From Chlamydia trachomatis (GTDB taxonomy: Bacteria > Chlamydiota > Chlamydiia > Chlamydiales > Rhabdochlamydiaceae): DNA of 35,530 nucleotides. Shown in pieces: positions 1 to 7,909 of this stretch (within the stretch, counting starts at the first letter, position 1; each line of letters starts with the position of its first letter). Location of the stretch: the NCBI GenBank assembly GCA_945898205.1, contig CAMDHO010000022.1, forward strand, positions 1-35,530, written 5' to 3'. The notes beneath the pieces were generated by a model. It ran no database searches and was not told the origin of the DNA. It saw nothing but the letters and a program-made list of their open reading frames with translations. Made by a program: the position numbers and the translations under genes.

Positions 1-32
1 TTTCAGATATACTATAGACACGTTTTCCTCAC

Positions 33-62
33 TAAACATATGTATAATTATACATATGTTTA
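33..62. repeat. 30-bp perfect AT-rich palindrome
   Basis: The two 15-base arms, each containing acatatgtata, are exact reverse complements centred between positions 47 and 48. It lies just beyond the stop codon of the truncated secretion-domain gene. It is not a normal terminator for that gene, because in the gene's direction no T-run follows the stem. Thirteen bases of one arm (catatgtataatt) recur at 122-134 inside the end of that gene. Possible roles are the tip of a small mobile element, a binding site for a dimeric protein, or a replication/transcription hairpin. The sequence alone does not decide. Confidence 0.85.
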
Positions 63-100
63 AGAAAAAAGCAATCACAAAATGAATTCAATTGTCTTAT

Positions 101-793
101 TTAGAAAGTGTTAAGGGGATTCATATGTATAATTTTCAGGGAATTTAGGTTTAACTGTCCCTCTACAGCAAACTGCATGAGGCCATTACCTACAAAGTCA
201 AGAGTCACCTTTTCACCAGCGGCAAGAACAACCTTACCTGTATTAGCTATGATTACGCCTTCGTTGCGGACATGAGATGAAATCAACGCAATAGATCCTT
301 CTCCTGTTGCAGAGAGAGTTCCTTGGTTCACTACTTGAGAAGATTCAGTTCCTGTTTTTACAAAGAATTCAAAACTTTGATTTAAGAAATCTGTGTTGGA
401 TATATCTAAACTAGAGGCAATCAAAGACCCTACATTCACTTGAGATTCGCGGCCAAAATATACACCATTCGGGTTTACGAGGAAAACTTTTCCATTACTT
501 TGTAACTTCCCTAAAATTTCAGAGCCATCATCTCCTGTAACACGGTTCAAGACAACAGAAGAACTAGTTGGCTGTATAAATTGAACCCTTTCTGTATTCC
601 CAACATTAAAGCTTTGATAATTAATAATGGCTTGATCTGCAGCTTCGATGACCATTGTATTTGAATCCAATCGAGAAATAGCGGCGCTACCAGAAATAAC
701 CTCTGGAGACTGTGGAAGTGCCATCAAAAAATTAGGAACTAAACTAAAACACGTCAATCCGATTATCACTTTTAAAAACGAATTTTTTTTCAT
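101..793 (-). CDS. Truncated filamentous-haemagglutinin-type TPS secretion domain protein
   Basis: The 230-residue product begins with a Sec signal peptide (about residues 1-25: a KK pair, a hydrophobic core and an FLMA-LPQ cleavage region). A two-partner secretion (TpsA) N-terminal domain follows, recognisable from NRVTG, the LQSNGKVFLVNPNGVYFG region and repeated beta-helix rungs (GSIALISSHVRNEG, GKVVLAAGEKV). TpsA domains normally lead very large exported adhesins or toxins that cross the outer membrane through a TpsB barrel. Here the protein stops right after the domain, and its last ten residues are unlike the family and overlap a repeat. It is probably a 3'-truncated remnant, although a stand-alone secretion domain cannot be excluded. 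No TpsB partner is visible in the window. Confidence 0.8.
   Translation of the reverse strand: MKKNSFLKVIIGLTCFSLVPNFLMALPQSPEVISGSAAISRLDSNTMVIEAADQAIINYQSFNVGNTERVQFIQPTSSSVVLNRVTGDDGSEILGKLQSNGKVFLVNPNGVYFGRESQVNVGSLIASSLDISNTDFLNQSFEFFVKTGTESSQVVNQGTLSATGEGSIALISSHVRNEGVIIANTGKVVLAAGEKVTLDFVGNGLMQFAVEGQLNLNSLKIIHMNPLNTF
122..134 (+). repeat. Direct copy of half the 33-62 palindrome
   Basis: The 13 bases catatgtataatt are identical to positions 37-49 within the palindrome. This copy supplies codons near the end of the overlapping minus-strand gene, at the start of its non-homologous tail (IIHMNPLNTF). That placement suggests the repeat arrived with whatever event cut off the gene. Confidence 0.7.
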
Positions 794-1168
794 TTCGTAT
801 AAACCTTACGTTTAATTTAAAAAAGAAAATAGCAGTTTATATTTCACCTATATATACGCTATCTTCAAAGCCCCTTGGGGCAAAAACTCTTGCTCTTCAA
901 CTAACACTAGTCAAAAAACATAGCTGGATTAATCATTAATCGCATTTCCATATTCACAAATTTCCCGTCATCGACAAATCCTAAAAAACCAAAAAAACCA
1001 AACTCACCGCACACAAAAAAAACTATATACAATATATTTTAAACGCTAAGTAAATACCACTATTTTGTCAAAGGCCTAAATTTAATAATCTGATAACTCT
1101 GATCCTTGCCCCAAAAAAACAAATAAAAGTAATTCCATTTTTTCAAAACACCTCGTATAATCCTCTTC
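794..1168. other. AT-rich intergenic region between divergent genes
   Basis: No coding frame is convincing in these 375 bases. They separate the divergently read secretion-domain gene and ogt, so promoters for both should lie here. A very tight inverted repeat (gcccc-tt-ggggc) sits near 874-885. A weak promoter-like pair (TTGTCA at 1065, TAATCT at 1086) could serve ogt, but its spacing is poor, so I do not call it. Confidence 0.5.
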
Positions 1169-1645
1169 ATGAAAAACCAAACCTATACTCTTTCATCAGG
1201 GCCTAAACTAGCCTTAGTCTTTCTACTTACAGAAACAGGAGCACTTAAAATCCATATTACTGAAAGCCCCAGCTTCACCTTTTCTTTTTTTGTAGATCTT
1301 CCACCTTTACTAAAAGAGGACCTCTTGGCCTGGCAAGTTGCCTACTCAAATAAAGAGCCGCTAGCTCTTTTAAACCTACCCGGGCAAATCCTGCCGCCTT
1401 TCTCCAAAAAGGTTCTGCGCTCTTTAGAAGAGATTCCTTTTGGAAAGACTTTAAGCTACGGAGAGATAGCGTTGCTATCAGGGAGTCCTAAAGCTTCAAG
1501 AGCAGTAGGCACTATTTGCCGACTGAATGCGTGGCCCCTTTTTATTCCATGCCATAGAGTCGTTCCCCAAAAGGGCAATATAGGCACCTATGCCTTTGGA
1601 TATTCTATTAAAAAAGAGCTTTTAGAATTTGAAGGAGCCATTTAA
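1169..1645 (+). CDS. ogt: Methylated-DNA--[protein]-cysteine S-methyltransferase
   Basis: This suicide DNA-repair protein removes alkyl groups from O6-alkylguanine (and O4-alkylthymine) by transferring them to its own cysteine. The 158-residue length fits a single-domain Ogt. The C-terminal half carries the family pattern: PFGKTLSYGEIA (residues 90-101), the recognition-helix region with RAVG (111-114), and the active-site FIPCHRVV with Cys128. The N-terminal half is divergent, which is usual for Ogt. It stands alone, with intergenic sequence on both sides. The start is the first ATG; no strong Shine-Dalgarno sequence is visible in front of it. Confidence 0.93.
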   Translation: MKNQTYTLSSGPKLALVFLLTETGALKIHITESPSFTFSFFVDLPPLLKEDLLAWQVAYSNKEPLALLNLPGQILPPFSKKVLRSLEEIPFGKTLSYGEIALLSGSPKASRAVGTICRLNAWPLFIPCHRVVPQKGNIGTYAFGYSIKKELLEFEGAI

Positions 1646-1793
1646 AACTACTCTTCTACACTCAAAGCTACTCATCTTTTTACTAAACCCATCTTCCGCT
1701 ATCTTATGCAACGATCTAAGAAAAAAACAAATCTAGTCTAGTAACCAACCAGTTACAGATGAAAACAAAAAAAACTTCTGCTTACCTTTAAGA

Positions 1794-1822
1794 TTGGCAT
1801 AGATCCTGCGTATTAGTAATAC
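1794..1822 (+). promoter_or_regulatory. Sigma-70-type promoter for the small gene at 1849
   Basis: TTGGCA (1794-1799) and TAATAC (1817-1822) are separated by exactly 17 bases. A transcript would begin around 1829, only about 20 bases before the ATG. A good ribosome-binding site (aaggaga, 1837-1843) sits 5 bases before the start codon. Confidence 0.6.
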
Positions 1823-1848
1823 ACACACTTATATTTAAGGAGAATTAA

Positions 1849-2055
1849 ATGGAAAAAGATCCAGAAAAAGAAAGACTATTTAAAATAATTTCCGAGCTAG
1901 AATCTCTTAATGACCAACTCGCCTCAGAACTCCGTTTCTTAGATAATCTTTTACGAAAAGTAGGCTTTGACCACGGGTTAGTTACACTTAAAAGCGCTGC
2001 AGAAGAGCTCATACAACATGACAGCAAAGACTTTGATGACAAGTTATTTGAGTAA
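1849..2055 (+). CDS. Small acidic coiled-coil protein, function unknown
   Basis: A 68-residue, highly charged protein. Residues 1-40 (EKERLFKIISELESLNDQLASEL) have leucine/isoleucine spacing expected of a short coiled coil; the C-terminus is acidic (KDFDDKLFE). There is no signal peptide or membrane segment. I do not recognise the family. It is credible as a gene because it has a good promoter and an aaggaga ribosome-binding site in register with the ATG. Its last 12 bases overlap the 3' end of the convergent SNF2 gene. A role as a small adaptor or chaperone-like protein would be speculation. Confidence 0.72.
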   Translation: MEKDPEKERLFKIISELESLNDQLASELRFLDNLLRKVGFDHGLVTLKSAAEELIQHDSKDFDDKLFE

Positions 2056-4773
2056 CTCCATCATTTCTTGGATCCCAATCGACGACTCTTGCTCATCAAG
2101 GCTTAAGAGTCCTTCAGCAAGAGCGACTTTATGTGCTTTGAGTTTTAGCATTTTTTCTTCAATGCTTTCAGATATAAGATACCTACGAGCAATAACTGCG
2201 CCTTTTCTCCCAAAACGATGAGCGCGGTCTATTGCCTGCCGCTCTACTGCCTCATTCCACCAAGGATCATAGAGAAACACATAATCTGCTGCTGTAAGAT
2301 TAAGACCCACTCCCCCGGCTTTCAAGCTAATGAGAAAAATTTGAATAGAAGAATCATCTTGAAAAGACGAAACAGCAGCTTCTCTATCTTTTGTGCTTCC
2401 ATCGAGATAGGAATATCGCCACCCCCTAGCTTCTATCTGCCTTTTCAAAATTTGAAGCATTTGAGTAAATTGACTGTAGACAAGAACCTTGCGCCCTTCT
2501 AAAACAACTTCTTCTAAATCCTGTAAAACGCGTTCCATTTTACTACTTTCCCCGTCTACCGGAACTTCTGCATCCACTAAAGTAGGGTGCGCGCAAATCT
2601 GACGAAGTCTTAAAATAGCCTCTAGCACTTCCATTCGATGCGCTGAAGCGCCATCGAGTGCTACCTTTTTTAAAAGTCCGGATTTGGTTTTAAAAAGCCA
2701 ATTCTCATAAAAACTTCTTTGAGATTCTTTCATCTCAACCCAAACAATTTGTTCCATTTTTTCTGGAAGATCTTGAGCAACATCCTCTTTAAGCCTTCTC
2801 AAAATAAAAGGACGCAGTAATTTCTGAATACGCTTCTTATATCTTCCATCACTTTCTGCCGCTTGAAGCTGATTCAAAAACTCCTTTCGCTCCCCTAGTA
2901 ACTCCGGCTCTAAAAAATGAAAAATAGACCAGAGGTCATCTGCTCTATTCTCTATTGGAGTTCCTGTAAGACATACTCTCATTTTCGACTGCAAAGGATA
3001 AATAGCCTTTGCCAATTGGCTTTCTGGATTTTTAATCCACTGAGCTTCATCGAGGAGAATGCAAGAAAAAGTCATCTTTTGAAAAAGCAAGAAATCGATT
3101 CTTAAAATGGCATATGACGTAATAATAGCTTCTTGGCTTTGTAAAAAAAGCTGGTCCGCGGATCTCTTATTTCCTTCATGTACGTAAAGCGATTTAGAAG
3201 AAACGAACTGCCCCCATTCTTTTCTCCAGTTAAAAACTAAAGAAGTTGGAACTATAATCAACACTGGTTTTGTCAACACTGGTGTTGGCAAAACTGGTTT
3301 TGAATTTTGAGCTATAATTTTCGAAAAGAAAGCCAAGGCTTGTATTGTCTTTCCTAATCCCATCTCATCAGCAAGAAGTCCTGAAAGGTTGTTTTGATAA
3401 AGAAATAAAAGCCAATCCACTCCTGCTTTTTGATAAGCACGGAGCTCCCCTTGAAAATCATCGAGCTGCAGGTCTACATCTTTTACCTCAGCCGATTTCA
3501 ATCTATCTGCGAGAGATCTGGTTAAAGCATCACATGTAATATTCGGGCGTTTTATAACCGACTCTAAAAGCCCCCACTGCTTAGATTTAACAAGGCATCC
3601 TTCTGACACTTTTTCTGATTCTAAAAGATCTTGCAATCCCTCATATTCTATAGAACTATCTAAGAGGCCTACATTCCCAGGAGAAATCTCCACGAAGCGA
3701 TCTCTTCGAACAAAAGCGCCAACCACATCTTGTATATCTACTTGATGAGCTCCATAGCGAACTGATCCTTTTACGATAACCCCTTGAGAAGCCGAAAGAA
3801 GAGAAAGCTCACTACCACTTGTTCTCATGACCCGTCTTTCCTTAGCATCTAAAATCTTCCATCCGATTTCTAAAAGAAACGAAAGACTGGATGCCACTTT
3901 ATCCATAGGACAATAGTAATGAGAAGCCCCAACTATCTTTTGAATAAAATCTGTTTCTAATAAATCTTTTTCCCAAGACTTTTCAGCCCCCCAGTCTCTT
4001 CCTGAAAAAGAACAAGGATCCTCAAAATCTATAAATCTTGAGGGATAGTCCATCCTCAGATTTGCAAAAGCTCCTCTTGAATCTTTTAAAATAAGACATG
4101 GCAAAACAGGCAGTAATTTTTCATGAACTTCTTGTAATTTCTCAGAAAACCCGTTCCAAATAATTTCTACAGGAGATTCTTCTTGAAAATCTTCTATAAA
4201 TCTATCCTTTTGCTTTCCTTCTAGCTTCTGAGCAGCTGGATATACAAGACTCAGCAAAGAAGCTCGAATATCTTCAGAAAAAACAAAAACCATCTGCTTA
4301 TGGATCCCCCAAATGGGATTTCCTAAAAAAACAAAGTCTAGAGAAGAAATAGGTTCTTTTTTTCTATCCATCTCAATAAAGCCAGAAATAAGGATAGCCC
4401 CCTCTTCTTCCTTATTTTCCACTTCTAAGGAAAGCTTAGATTTACTTAGCGGGTTAAAAAAAAGAGACTTCCCCTTCCATTGGAATTTTTTTGAAATAAT
4501 AAGTTTTTGTAAAACTTCTAAACTGTGAGATGCACTAATTTTTATATTATTGCAAGCTAGGGTAGTTGCCTGACTAGTTGTAGGCAATATTCCAGATGAC
4601 TTGCAATGTTCCCTAATAAGAAGAGCAGAGAGCTCAGGATCTGTTTTCCCTAATTCTTTTAATGAGGGCAAATATAGGATTCTCGACTTGTCTTTTTCCT
4701 GAACATCTAGAATTAAAAAAACTTCTCTATTGCGCAATTCTTGACTAATAGAGAAAATCAGATCAATAGCCAT
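2044..4773 (-). CDS. SNF2-family DNA-dependent ATPase/helicase
   Basis: A large SF2 ATPase of the bacterial SNF2 type, expected to translocate on double-stranded DNA or remodel DNA-bound proteins such as stalled RNA polymerase. About 440 N-terminal residues resemble the poorly conserved bacterial SNF2-associated region. The ATPase core follows: ADEMGLGKT (Walker A, about residues 468-476), LLDEAQ (a DEAQ version of motif II, about 574-579), LTGTPIENRADDLW (motif III) and a C-terminal helicase domain with SQF, DGST, LKAGGVGLNLTAADYVF and QAIDRAHRFG. I prefer the ATG at 4773, which has aggtgag seven bases upstream, over the in-frame GTG at 4785. Its 3' end overlaps the convergent small gene. 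Chlamydiae carry SNF2 proteins of this type; the cellular task is unassigned. Confidence 0.93.
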   Translation of the reverse strand: MAIDLIFSISQELRNREVFLILDVQEKDKSRILYLPSLKELGKTDPELSALLIREHCKSSGILPTTSQATTLACNNIKISASHSLEVLQKLIISKKFQWKGKSLFFNPLSKSKLSLEVENKEEEGAILISGFIEMDRKKEPISSLDFVFLGNPIWGIHKQMVFVFSEDIRASLLSLVYPAAQKLEGKQKDRFIEDFQEESPVEIIWNGFSEKLQEVHEKLLPVLPCLILKDSRGAFANLRMDYPSRFIDFEDPCSFSGRDWGAEKSWEKDLLETDFIQKIVGASHYYCPMDKVASSLSFLLEIGWKILDAKERRVMRTSGSELSLLSASQGVIVKGSVRYGAHQVDIQDVVGAFVRRDRFVEISPGNVGLLDSSIEYEGLQDLLESEKVSEGCLVKSKQWGLLESVIKRPNITCDALTRSLADRLKSAEVKDVDLQLDDFQGELRAYQKAGVDWLLFLYQNNLSGLLADEMGLGKTIQALAFFSKIIAQNSKPVLPTPVLTKPVLIIVPTSLVFNWRKEWGQFVSSKSLYVHEGNKRSADQLFLQSQEAIITSYAILRIDFLLFQKMTFSCILLDEAQWIKNPESQLAKAIYPLQSKMRVCLTGTPIENRADDLWSIFHFLEPELLGERKEFLNQLQAAESDGRYKKRIQKLLRPFILRRLKEDVAQDLPEKMEQIVWVEMKESQRSFYENWLFKTKSGLLKKVALDGASAHRMEVLEAILRLRQICAHPTLVDAEVPVDGESSKMERVLQDLEEVVLEGRKVLVYSQFTQMLQILKRQIEARGWRYSYLDGSTKDREAAVSSFQDDSSIQIFLISLKAGGVGLNLTAADYVFLYDPWWNEAVERQAIDRAHRFGRKGAVIARRYLISESIEEKMLKLKAHKVALAEGLLSLDEQESSIGIQEMMELLK

Positions 4774-4801
4774 TGCAACTCTCACCTAAAAAAAAGTTTT
4801 T

Positions 4802-5617
4802 ATGAATAAAAAATTAAACATTATCGAATCTACTTGGAATGAAAAAGCCCAAACACTACAAAAATCTCATCCACTAAAAACTCTTAAATCTCTTCCTATA
4901 ATGGATGGAATTACCCCTGACACCGCTAAGAACCTCAAAGCAAAAGGACTTTTCTATCTCCTTAAACATGATACAAACAAAATATTTTTACGTCATTTTT
5001 TTAAAAGACCACTACGCTATGCGGTTTCTTTACTTCGCTCATACCTTAAAACTTCAAGCTTCTCAAGAGAGGGCGACCTCTTTTTCTACGGACTTTCTAG
5101 CGAAAGTAAATTTAAAGAAATCGTCTCTACTCAAGACCCCATTATACTCATTGGATTTTCCTACTGCCACAAACCTTTTGAATGCCCTTCAGGAAGATTC
5201 TCTGATAAGTGCCAAAACACCCCAGATCATCCAGTATGCGGTCAATGCTTTATTGGAAAGTGCTCTAGTTTGGCTGCGCATACTAACGCCCAAATTCTTT
5301 ACATCCCCACCATTCACTATATCGGGGAAAAGATCATGGAAGCAACTCACCAAAACCCAAAAAAACAAGTACTTTTTCTTATTACCGCGTGTGAACTCTC
5401 TTTAACGATGTTCAGCGATTGGGGTAACATGATTGGGGCTCAAGGCATTGGAGTTAGACTCGATGGAAGAATCTGCAATACAATGAGAGCCTTTAAGCTT
5501 TCTGAAGACGGGATTAAACCAGGTCTTACAGTAGTTTTGAAAAGCTCTGAGGAAAAAATTTTAGACCTAATTAAGTCCTTAGCTCTTCGTAATAGTGCTT
5601 CCTGCGGAAAGGCTTAG
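4802..5617 (+). CDS. Cysteine-rich DUF116-like protein
   Basis: The 271-residue protein has a basic N-terminal third and a C-terminal domain rich in cysteines. The pattern SYCHKPFECPSGRFSDKC, then CGQCFIGKCSSLAA, then LITACELSL, then RLDGRICNTMRAF matches what I recall of DUF116: a PhC...CP segment, CxxCxIG followed by LA, an AC-x-EL segment and a G-C-NT-R/V segment. DUF116 proteins are uncharacterised and are often suspected of binding metal or an Fe-S cluster. The start lies only 28 bases from the divergent SNF2 start, without a clear ribosome-binding site, so the true start could be further in (for example ATG 4901). Its 3' end overlaps trhO by 47 bases tail to tail. The family call is from memory and should be checked with a profile search. 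Confidence 0.7.
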   Translation: MNKKLNIIESTWNEKAQTLQKSHPLKTLKSLPIMDGITPDTAKNLKAKGLFYLLKHDTNKIFLRHFFKRPLRYAVSLLRSYLKTSSFSREGDLFFYGLSSESKFKEIVSTQDPIILIGFSYCHKPFECPSGRFSDKCQNTPDHPVCGQCFIGKCSSLAAHTNAQILYIPTIHYIGEKIMEATHQNPKKQVLFLITACELSLTMFSDWGNMIGAQGIGVRLDGRICNTMRAFKLSEDGIKPGLTVVLKSSEEKILDLIKSLALRNSASCGKA

Positions 5618-6521
5618 GATTTTCTTCTTTTTTATAAATTCTTAGCCTATCCGAGCCTTGACAGTTTTCCCCGCAGCATCCGGCATGCTTTTCAGCACAA
5701 TCTGAGCAACAAAGAAAAAGTTCATTACAGTTCATACTTGCGCAGTTACGATAAGTGTCTGACTTAGTCCCGCAATGATGGCAAGTGCCAATAACAGGTG
5801 CCGCATTTTCATTCGAAATTGGGATAGCCATTCTATCATCAAAAACAAAGAGTTTTCCTAACCATTTAGTCTCGCCTTCTTCTTGACCGTATTTAATAAC
5901 TCCACCCTCTAACTGATAAACCGTCTCAAACCCTTCATTTATCATTAAAGCGGAATAGAGTTCACATCGGATCCCTCCGGTACAATACATCATTACTTTG
6001 GTTGTTTTAGGATCATATGTTTTCTTTAATTCTTTTGCATATTCTGGAAATTTGCGAAAAATATCAAGTTCTGGTTTTACAGCCCCTTCAAAATGACCCA
6101 CTTTCCATTCATAGTCATTGCGAACATCAAGAAGTAAAACATTTTCCTGTTCTTCTTCTAGCATTTGCTTCCACTTAGCAGGCTTTAAGTGAGGACCGGC
6201 CTCATGAGGGTTAGCATTATGATCCAAAGCTACTAGTTGTTTTTTTAATTTTACCGTTGCTCTTGGAAAGACTTGCTCATGATGCTCATGAATTTTAAAA
6301 TCAATCTCTTTAAATCTCTCATCCGATCTCAACCACTGCATATATTCGGTTCCGTGCTCTTTTAAAGCACTCATCTGACCATTAATCCCTTGATGGGAAA
6401 TGTAAATACGCGACTTAATGTCTCTATCTTTAAAAAAATCCATATGCTTAGACACTTCTTTTTTCGCGTCTTCAATCGGAGTAAATATGTAAAAAGCAAT
6501 AACGCAGTAATCTTGATTCAT
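5571..6521 (-). CDS. trhO: tRNA uridine(34) hydroxylase, rhodanese family (TrhO/YceA)
   Basis: TrhO makes 5-hydroxyuridine at the wobble position of certain tRNAs. The protein has the family order: an N-terminal acylphosphatase-like domain (YCVIAFYIFTPIED ... RIYISHQGINGQMS), a central rhodanese domain with LLLDVRNDYEWKVGHFEGA and the active-site loop MYCTGGIRCE, and a cysteine-rich zinc-binding-like C-terminus (CHHCGTKSDTYRNC, CCSDCAEKHAGCC). I chose the ATG at 6521 because aagagg lies six bases upstream and homology begins at MNQDYCVIAFY; the longer frame to 6587 would add 22 unsupported residues. It is divergent from rpsD, an arrangement I recall from Chlamydia. Confidence 0.92.
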   Translation of the reverse strand: MNQDYCVIAFYIFTPIEDAKKEVSKHMDFFKDRDIKSRIYISHQGINGQMSALKEHGTEYMQWLRSDERFKEIDFKIHEHHEQVFPRATVKLKKQLVALDHNANPHEAGPHLKPAKWKQMLEEEQENVLLLDVRNDYEWKVGHFEGAVKPELDIFRKFPEYAKELKKTYDPKTTKVMMYCTGGIRCELYSALMINEGFETVYQLEGGVIKYGQEEGETKWLGKLFVFDDRMAIPISNENAAPVIGTCHHCGTKSDTYRNCASMNCNELFLCCSDCAEKHAGCCGENCQGSDRLRIYKKEENPKPFRRKHYYEELRT

Positions 6522-6686
6522 AAAAAACCTCTTAATATTAACTAAGAAAGATAGCGCAGTTTCCTCTATAATACAAGAGCTTTTCATCGAAAAAATCTCA
6601 GTAAATAAAAATTTACATGCCTTCTTTATAAAATCCTCTTGTTAAAAAACCAAAACTGTACTACGATTTGTGACTTTCACTCTGAA

Positions 6687-6692
6687 TATACT
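6687..6692 (+). promoter_or_regulatory. Possible -10 element for rpsD
   Basis: TATACT precedes the rpsD ribosome-binding site (aggaga, near 6701) by about 10 bases. No matching -35 hexamer is present at the usual distance, so this is only a suggestion. Confidence 0.25.
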
Positions 6693-6710
6693 AAACACTT
6701 AGGAGAATCA

Positions 6711-7331
6711 ATGGTTCGATACACAGGTCCAAAAAACCGCATCGCACGCCGTTTTGGAGTCAACATTTTTGGACGAGCAAGAAATCCAATGTTACATAAG
6801 CCAAATCCAGCTGGTGTACATGGCGCTAAACGCAAGAAAAAGTCCGATTATGGAACTCAGCTCGAAGAGCAACAAAAACTAAAAGCGGTATACGGAATGC
6901 TTACACAAAAGCAACTAGTCCGTTACTATAAAGAAGCGGTTAATTCCAAAATGAACACACCTCAAGCTTTCATAGAACGCTTAGAGTGCAGATTAGATAA
7001 CGTAGTTTATCGCATGAAATTTGCAAGTACAATTTTTGGAGCTCAACAGCTCGTTGCTCACGGACATATCCTTGTCAACGGCAAAAAAGTGGATAGAAGA
7101 TCCTTTTTCGTAAAGCCGGGCATGGAAATTTCAGTAAAGTCTAAATCTCATAACATGCCTCTTATTAAAGACTCTACCGTTGCCGGTGGAAGAGACGTTC
7201 CTGAGTATTTTACTACAGACCCAACGAAGTTTTCAGGACAATTAATTTCTTCTCCTCACGTGGATCAAGTTCCTTTTCCTCTTCCAATTAACGTTCCTCT
7301 AATTTGCGAATTCTTGGCTCACACAAACTAA
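6711..7331 (+). CDS. rpsD: 30S ribosomal protein S4
   Basis: S4 binds 16S rRNA early in assembly of the small subunit. The 206-residue product has the expected N-terminus ([16 protein letters not shown]), the [14 protein letters not shown] segment, and the central S4 RNA-binding domain ([17 protein letters not shown] ... [22 protein letters not shown]). The ATG at 6711 is chosen over the longer frame from 6639 because aggaga lies 5-10 bases upstream and S4 proteins begin here. It is followed directly by a terminator, so it is probably transcribed alone. Confidence 0.97.
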   Translation: MVRYTGPKNRIARRFGVNIFGRARNPMLHKPNPAGVHGAKRKKKSDYGTQLEEQQKLKAVYGMLTQKQLVRYYKEAVNSKMNTPQAFIERLECRLDNVVYRMKFASTIFGAQQLVAHGHILVNGKKVDRRSFFVKPGMEISVKSKSHNMPLIKDSTVAGGRDVPEYFTTDPTKFSGQLISSPHVDQVPFPLPINVPLICEFLAHTN

Positions 7332-7340
7332 TTTATTTTT

Positions 7341-7377
7341 ATAGAAGGTGATATGATATATATTACCTTCTATTTTC
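7341..7377 (+). terminator. Rho-independent terminator after rpsD
   Basis: A perfect 9-bp stem (atagaaggt, 7341-7349, with accttctat, 7365-7373) encloses an AT-rich loop and is followed by a short T-run. It begins ten bases after the rpsD stop codon. Confidence 0.7.
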
Positions 7378-7604
7378 TAGCCAAAATTGAGTGTCGCCAG
7401 ATCATTCCTCACACCATTCCTATAAAAGCTTTTTACCTAAAAGAAGGCATCCTTCTTTTTTGAAAAGCAACTCCATTACCTCGACTTCGAAGCCACACTA
7501 CATACTGCGCCTTTCTATTTTCTATAACTTAAAAGAAATATTAATTTAGTCAGGAGAAAGTTAATCATATGCCATTGTGACATTTTCTAACTTCTCCTTA
7601 TTTA
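7378..7604. other. Gene-free stretch upstream of the IS remnant
   Basis: I read all six frames and found no sustained open frame and no recognisable protein fragment. A short minus-strand segment (CGFEVEVMELLFKK) could be degraded coding sequence but matches nothing I can name. Confidence 0.4.
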
Positions 7605-7647
7605 GGTTAAAGCCCAACATTTTTTGTTGTATTATTGGGTTTTAACC
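7605..7647. repeat. Left-end-like hairpin of the IS remnant
   Basis: ggttaaagcccaa (7605-7617) pairs with ttgggttttaacc (7635-7647) over 13 positions with one G-U pair. The loop contains a smaller alternative pairing (caaca with tgttg). It directly precedes the TnpA tail. Confidence 0.6.
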
Positions 7648-7650
7648 CAA

Positions 7651-7719
7651 TGGAATTGTGGAGGAGCCCCAATAGATTCTATTCGCAGATACATTGAAGA
7701 ACAACAAACTATCTGTTGA
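7651..7719 (+). pseudogene. C-terminal remnant of an IS200-type TnpA transposase
   Basis: The frame reads WNCGGAPIDSIRRYIEEQQ and ends TIC-stop. The CGGAP(I/L)-x3-(I/V)-(R/K)RYIEEQ pattern is, to my knowledge, the typical C-terminal helix of IS200/IS605-family Y1 transposases. Everything upstream, including the HUH motif and catalytic tyrosine, is missing, so it cannot be active. Confidence 0.6.
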
Positions 7720-7755
7720 TTTTCTAAGAAGCGACTTCGTCGTCTGCGCTCTTAA

Positions 7756-7775
7756 CCCCGACCTGAAGGACGGAG
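7756..7775 (+). repeat. Right-end-like hairpin of the IS remnant
   Basis: The sequence ccccgacctgaaggacggag folds around a TGAA loop with two mismatches. It resembles GC-rich right-end hairpins of IS200/IS605 elements. The following pgtatgccgcgc-type segment (7775-7786) abuts a broken ATPase gene. Confidence 0.5.
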
Positions 7776-7786
7776 TATGCCGCGCA

Positions 7787-7909
7787 TTTGATCAAAAAAG
7801 TTTTTCCTATTCACCTTCGGCCGTAAATGGTTAAAAACTCAACCTGGCCTGAAGAGTTGATTTTATTGAGAGTTTTGATTTCTTGGTGTCTTGCGATGAT
7901 CTGAGACAT
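7787..7909 (-). pseudogene. 5' fragment of an AAA ATPase gene with a stop inside its P-loop
   Basis: From the ATG at 7909 (aaggaaag just upstream) the frame gives MSQIIARHQEIKTLNKINSS, then GQVEFLTIYGRR, a TGA at 7811-7813, then IGKTFLIK. This is clearly the N-terminus of an ATPase_2-type protein (compare IMYGRRRIGKTELLEQ in the gene at 13401). The stop replaces the third arginine of GRRRIGKT. Homology ends exactly where the right end of the IS200-like remnant begins, so the element probably inserted here. I could not find the rest of the gene on the far side. Confidence 0.65.

Larger units (their letters stand above)
7605..7780 (+). mobile_element. Shrunken IS200/IS605-type element
   Basis: Three parts lie in the order expected of an IS200/IS605 element with its middle removed. 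A strong 13-bp hairpin comes first (7605-7617 paired with 7635-7647, one G-U pair). The in-frame C-terminal end of a Y1-type TnpA transposase follows (7651-7719). A second hairpin resembling an IS200/IS605 right end closes it (7756-7775). TnpA enzymes recognise end hairpins, so an internally deleted copy could still have been mobilised by a full element elsewhere. The exact ends are not determined. Confidence 0.5.

Noticed and set aside
1065-1091. Promoter-like TTGTCA/TAATCT before ogt
   Set aside because: The spacing is 15 bases and both boxes are imperfect in a region where AT-rich hexamers are common.
4905-5405. 166-codon plus-strand frame overlapping the cysteine-rich gene
   Set aside because: The other frame has the structured cysteine motifs; this one has no recognisable pattern.
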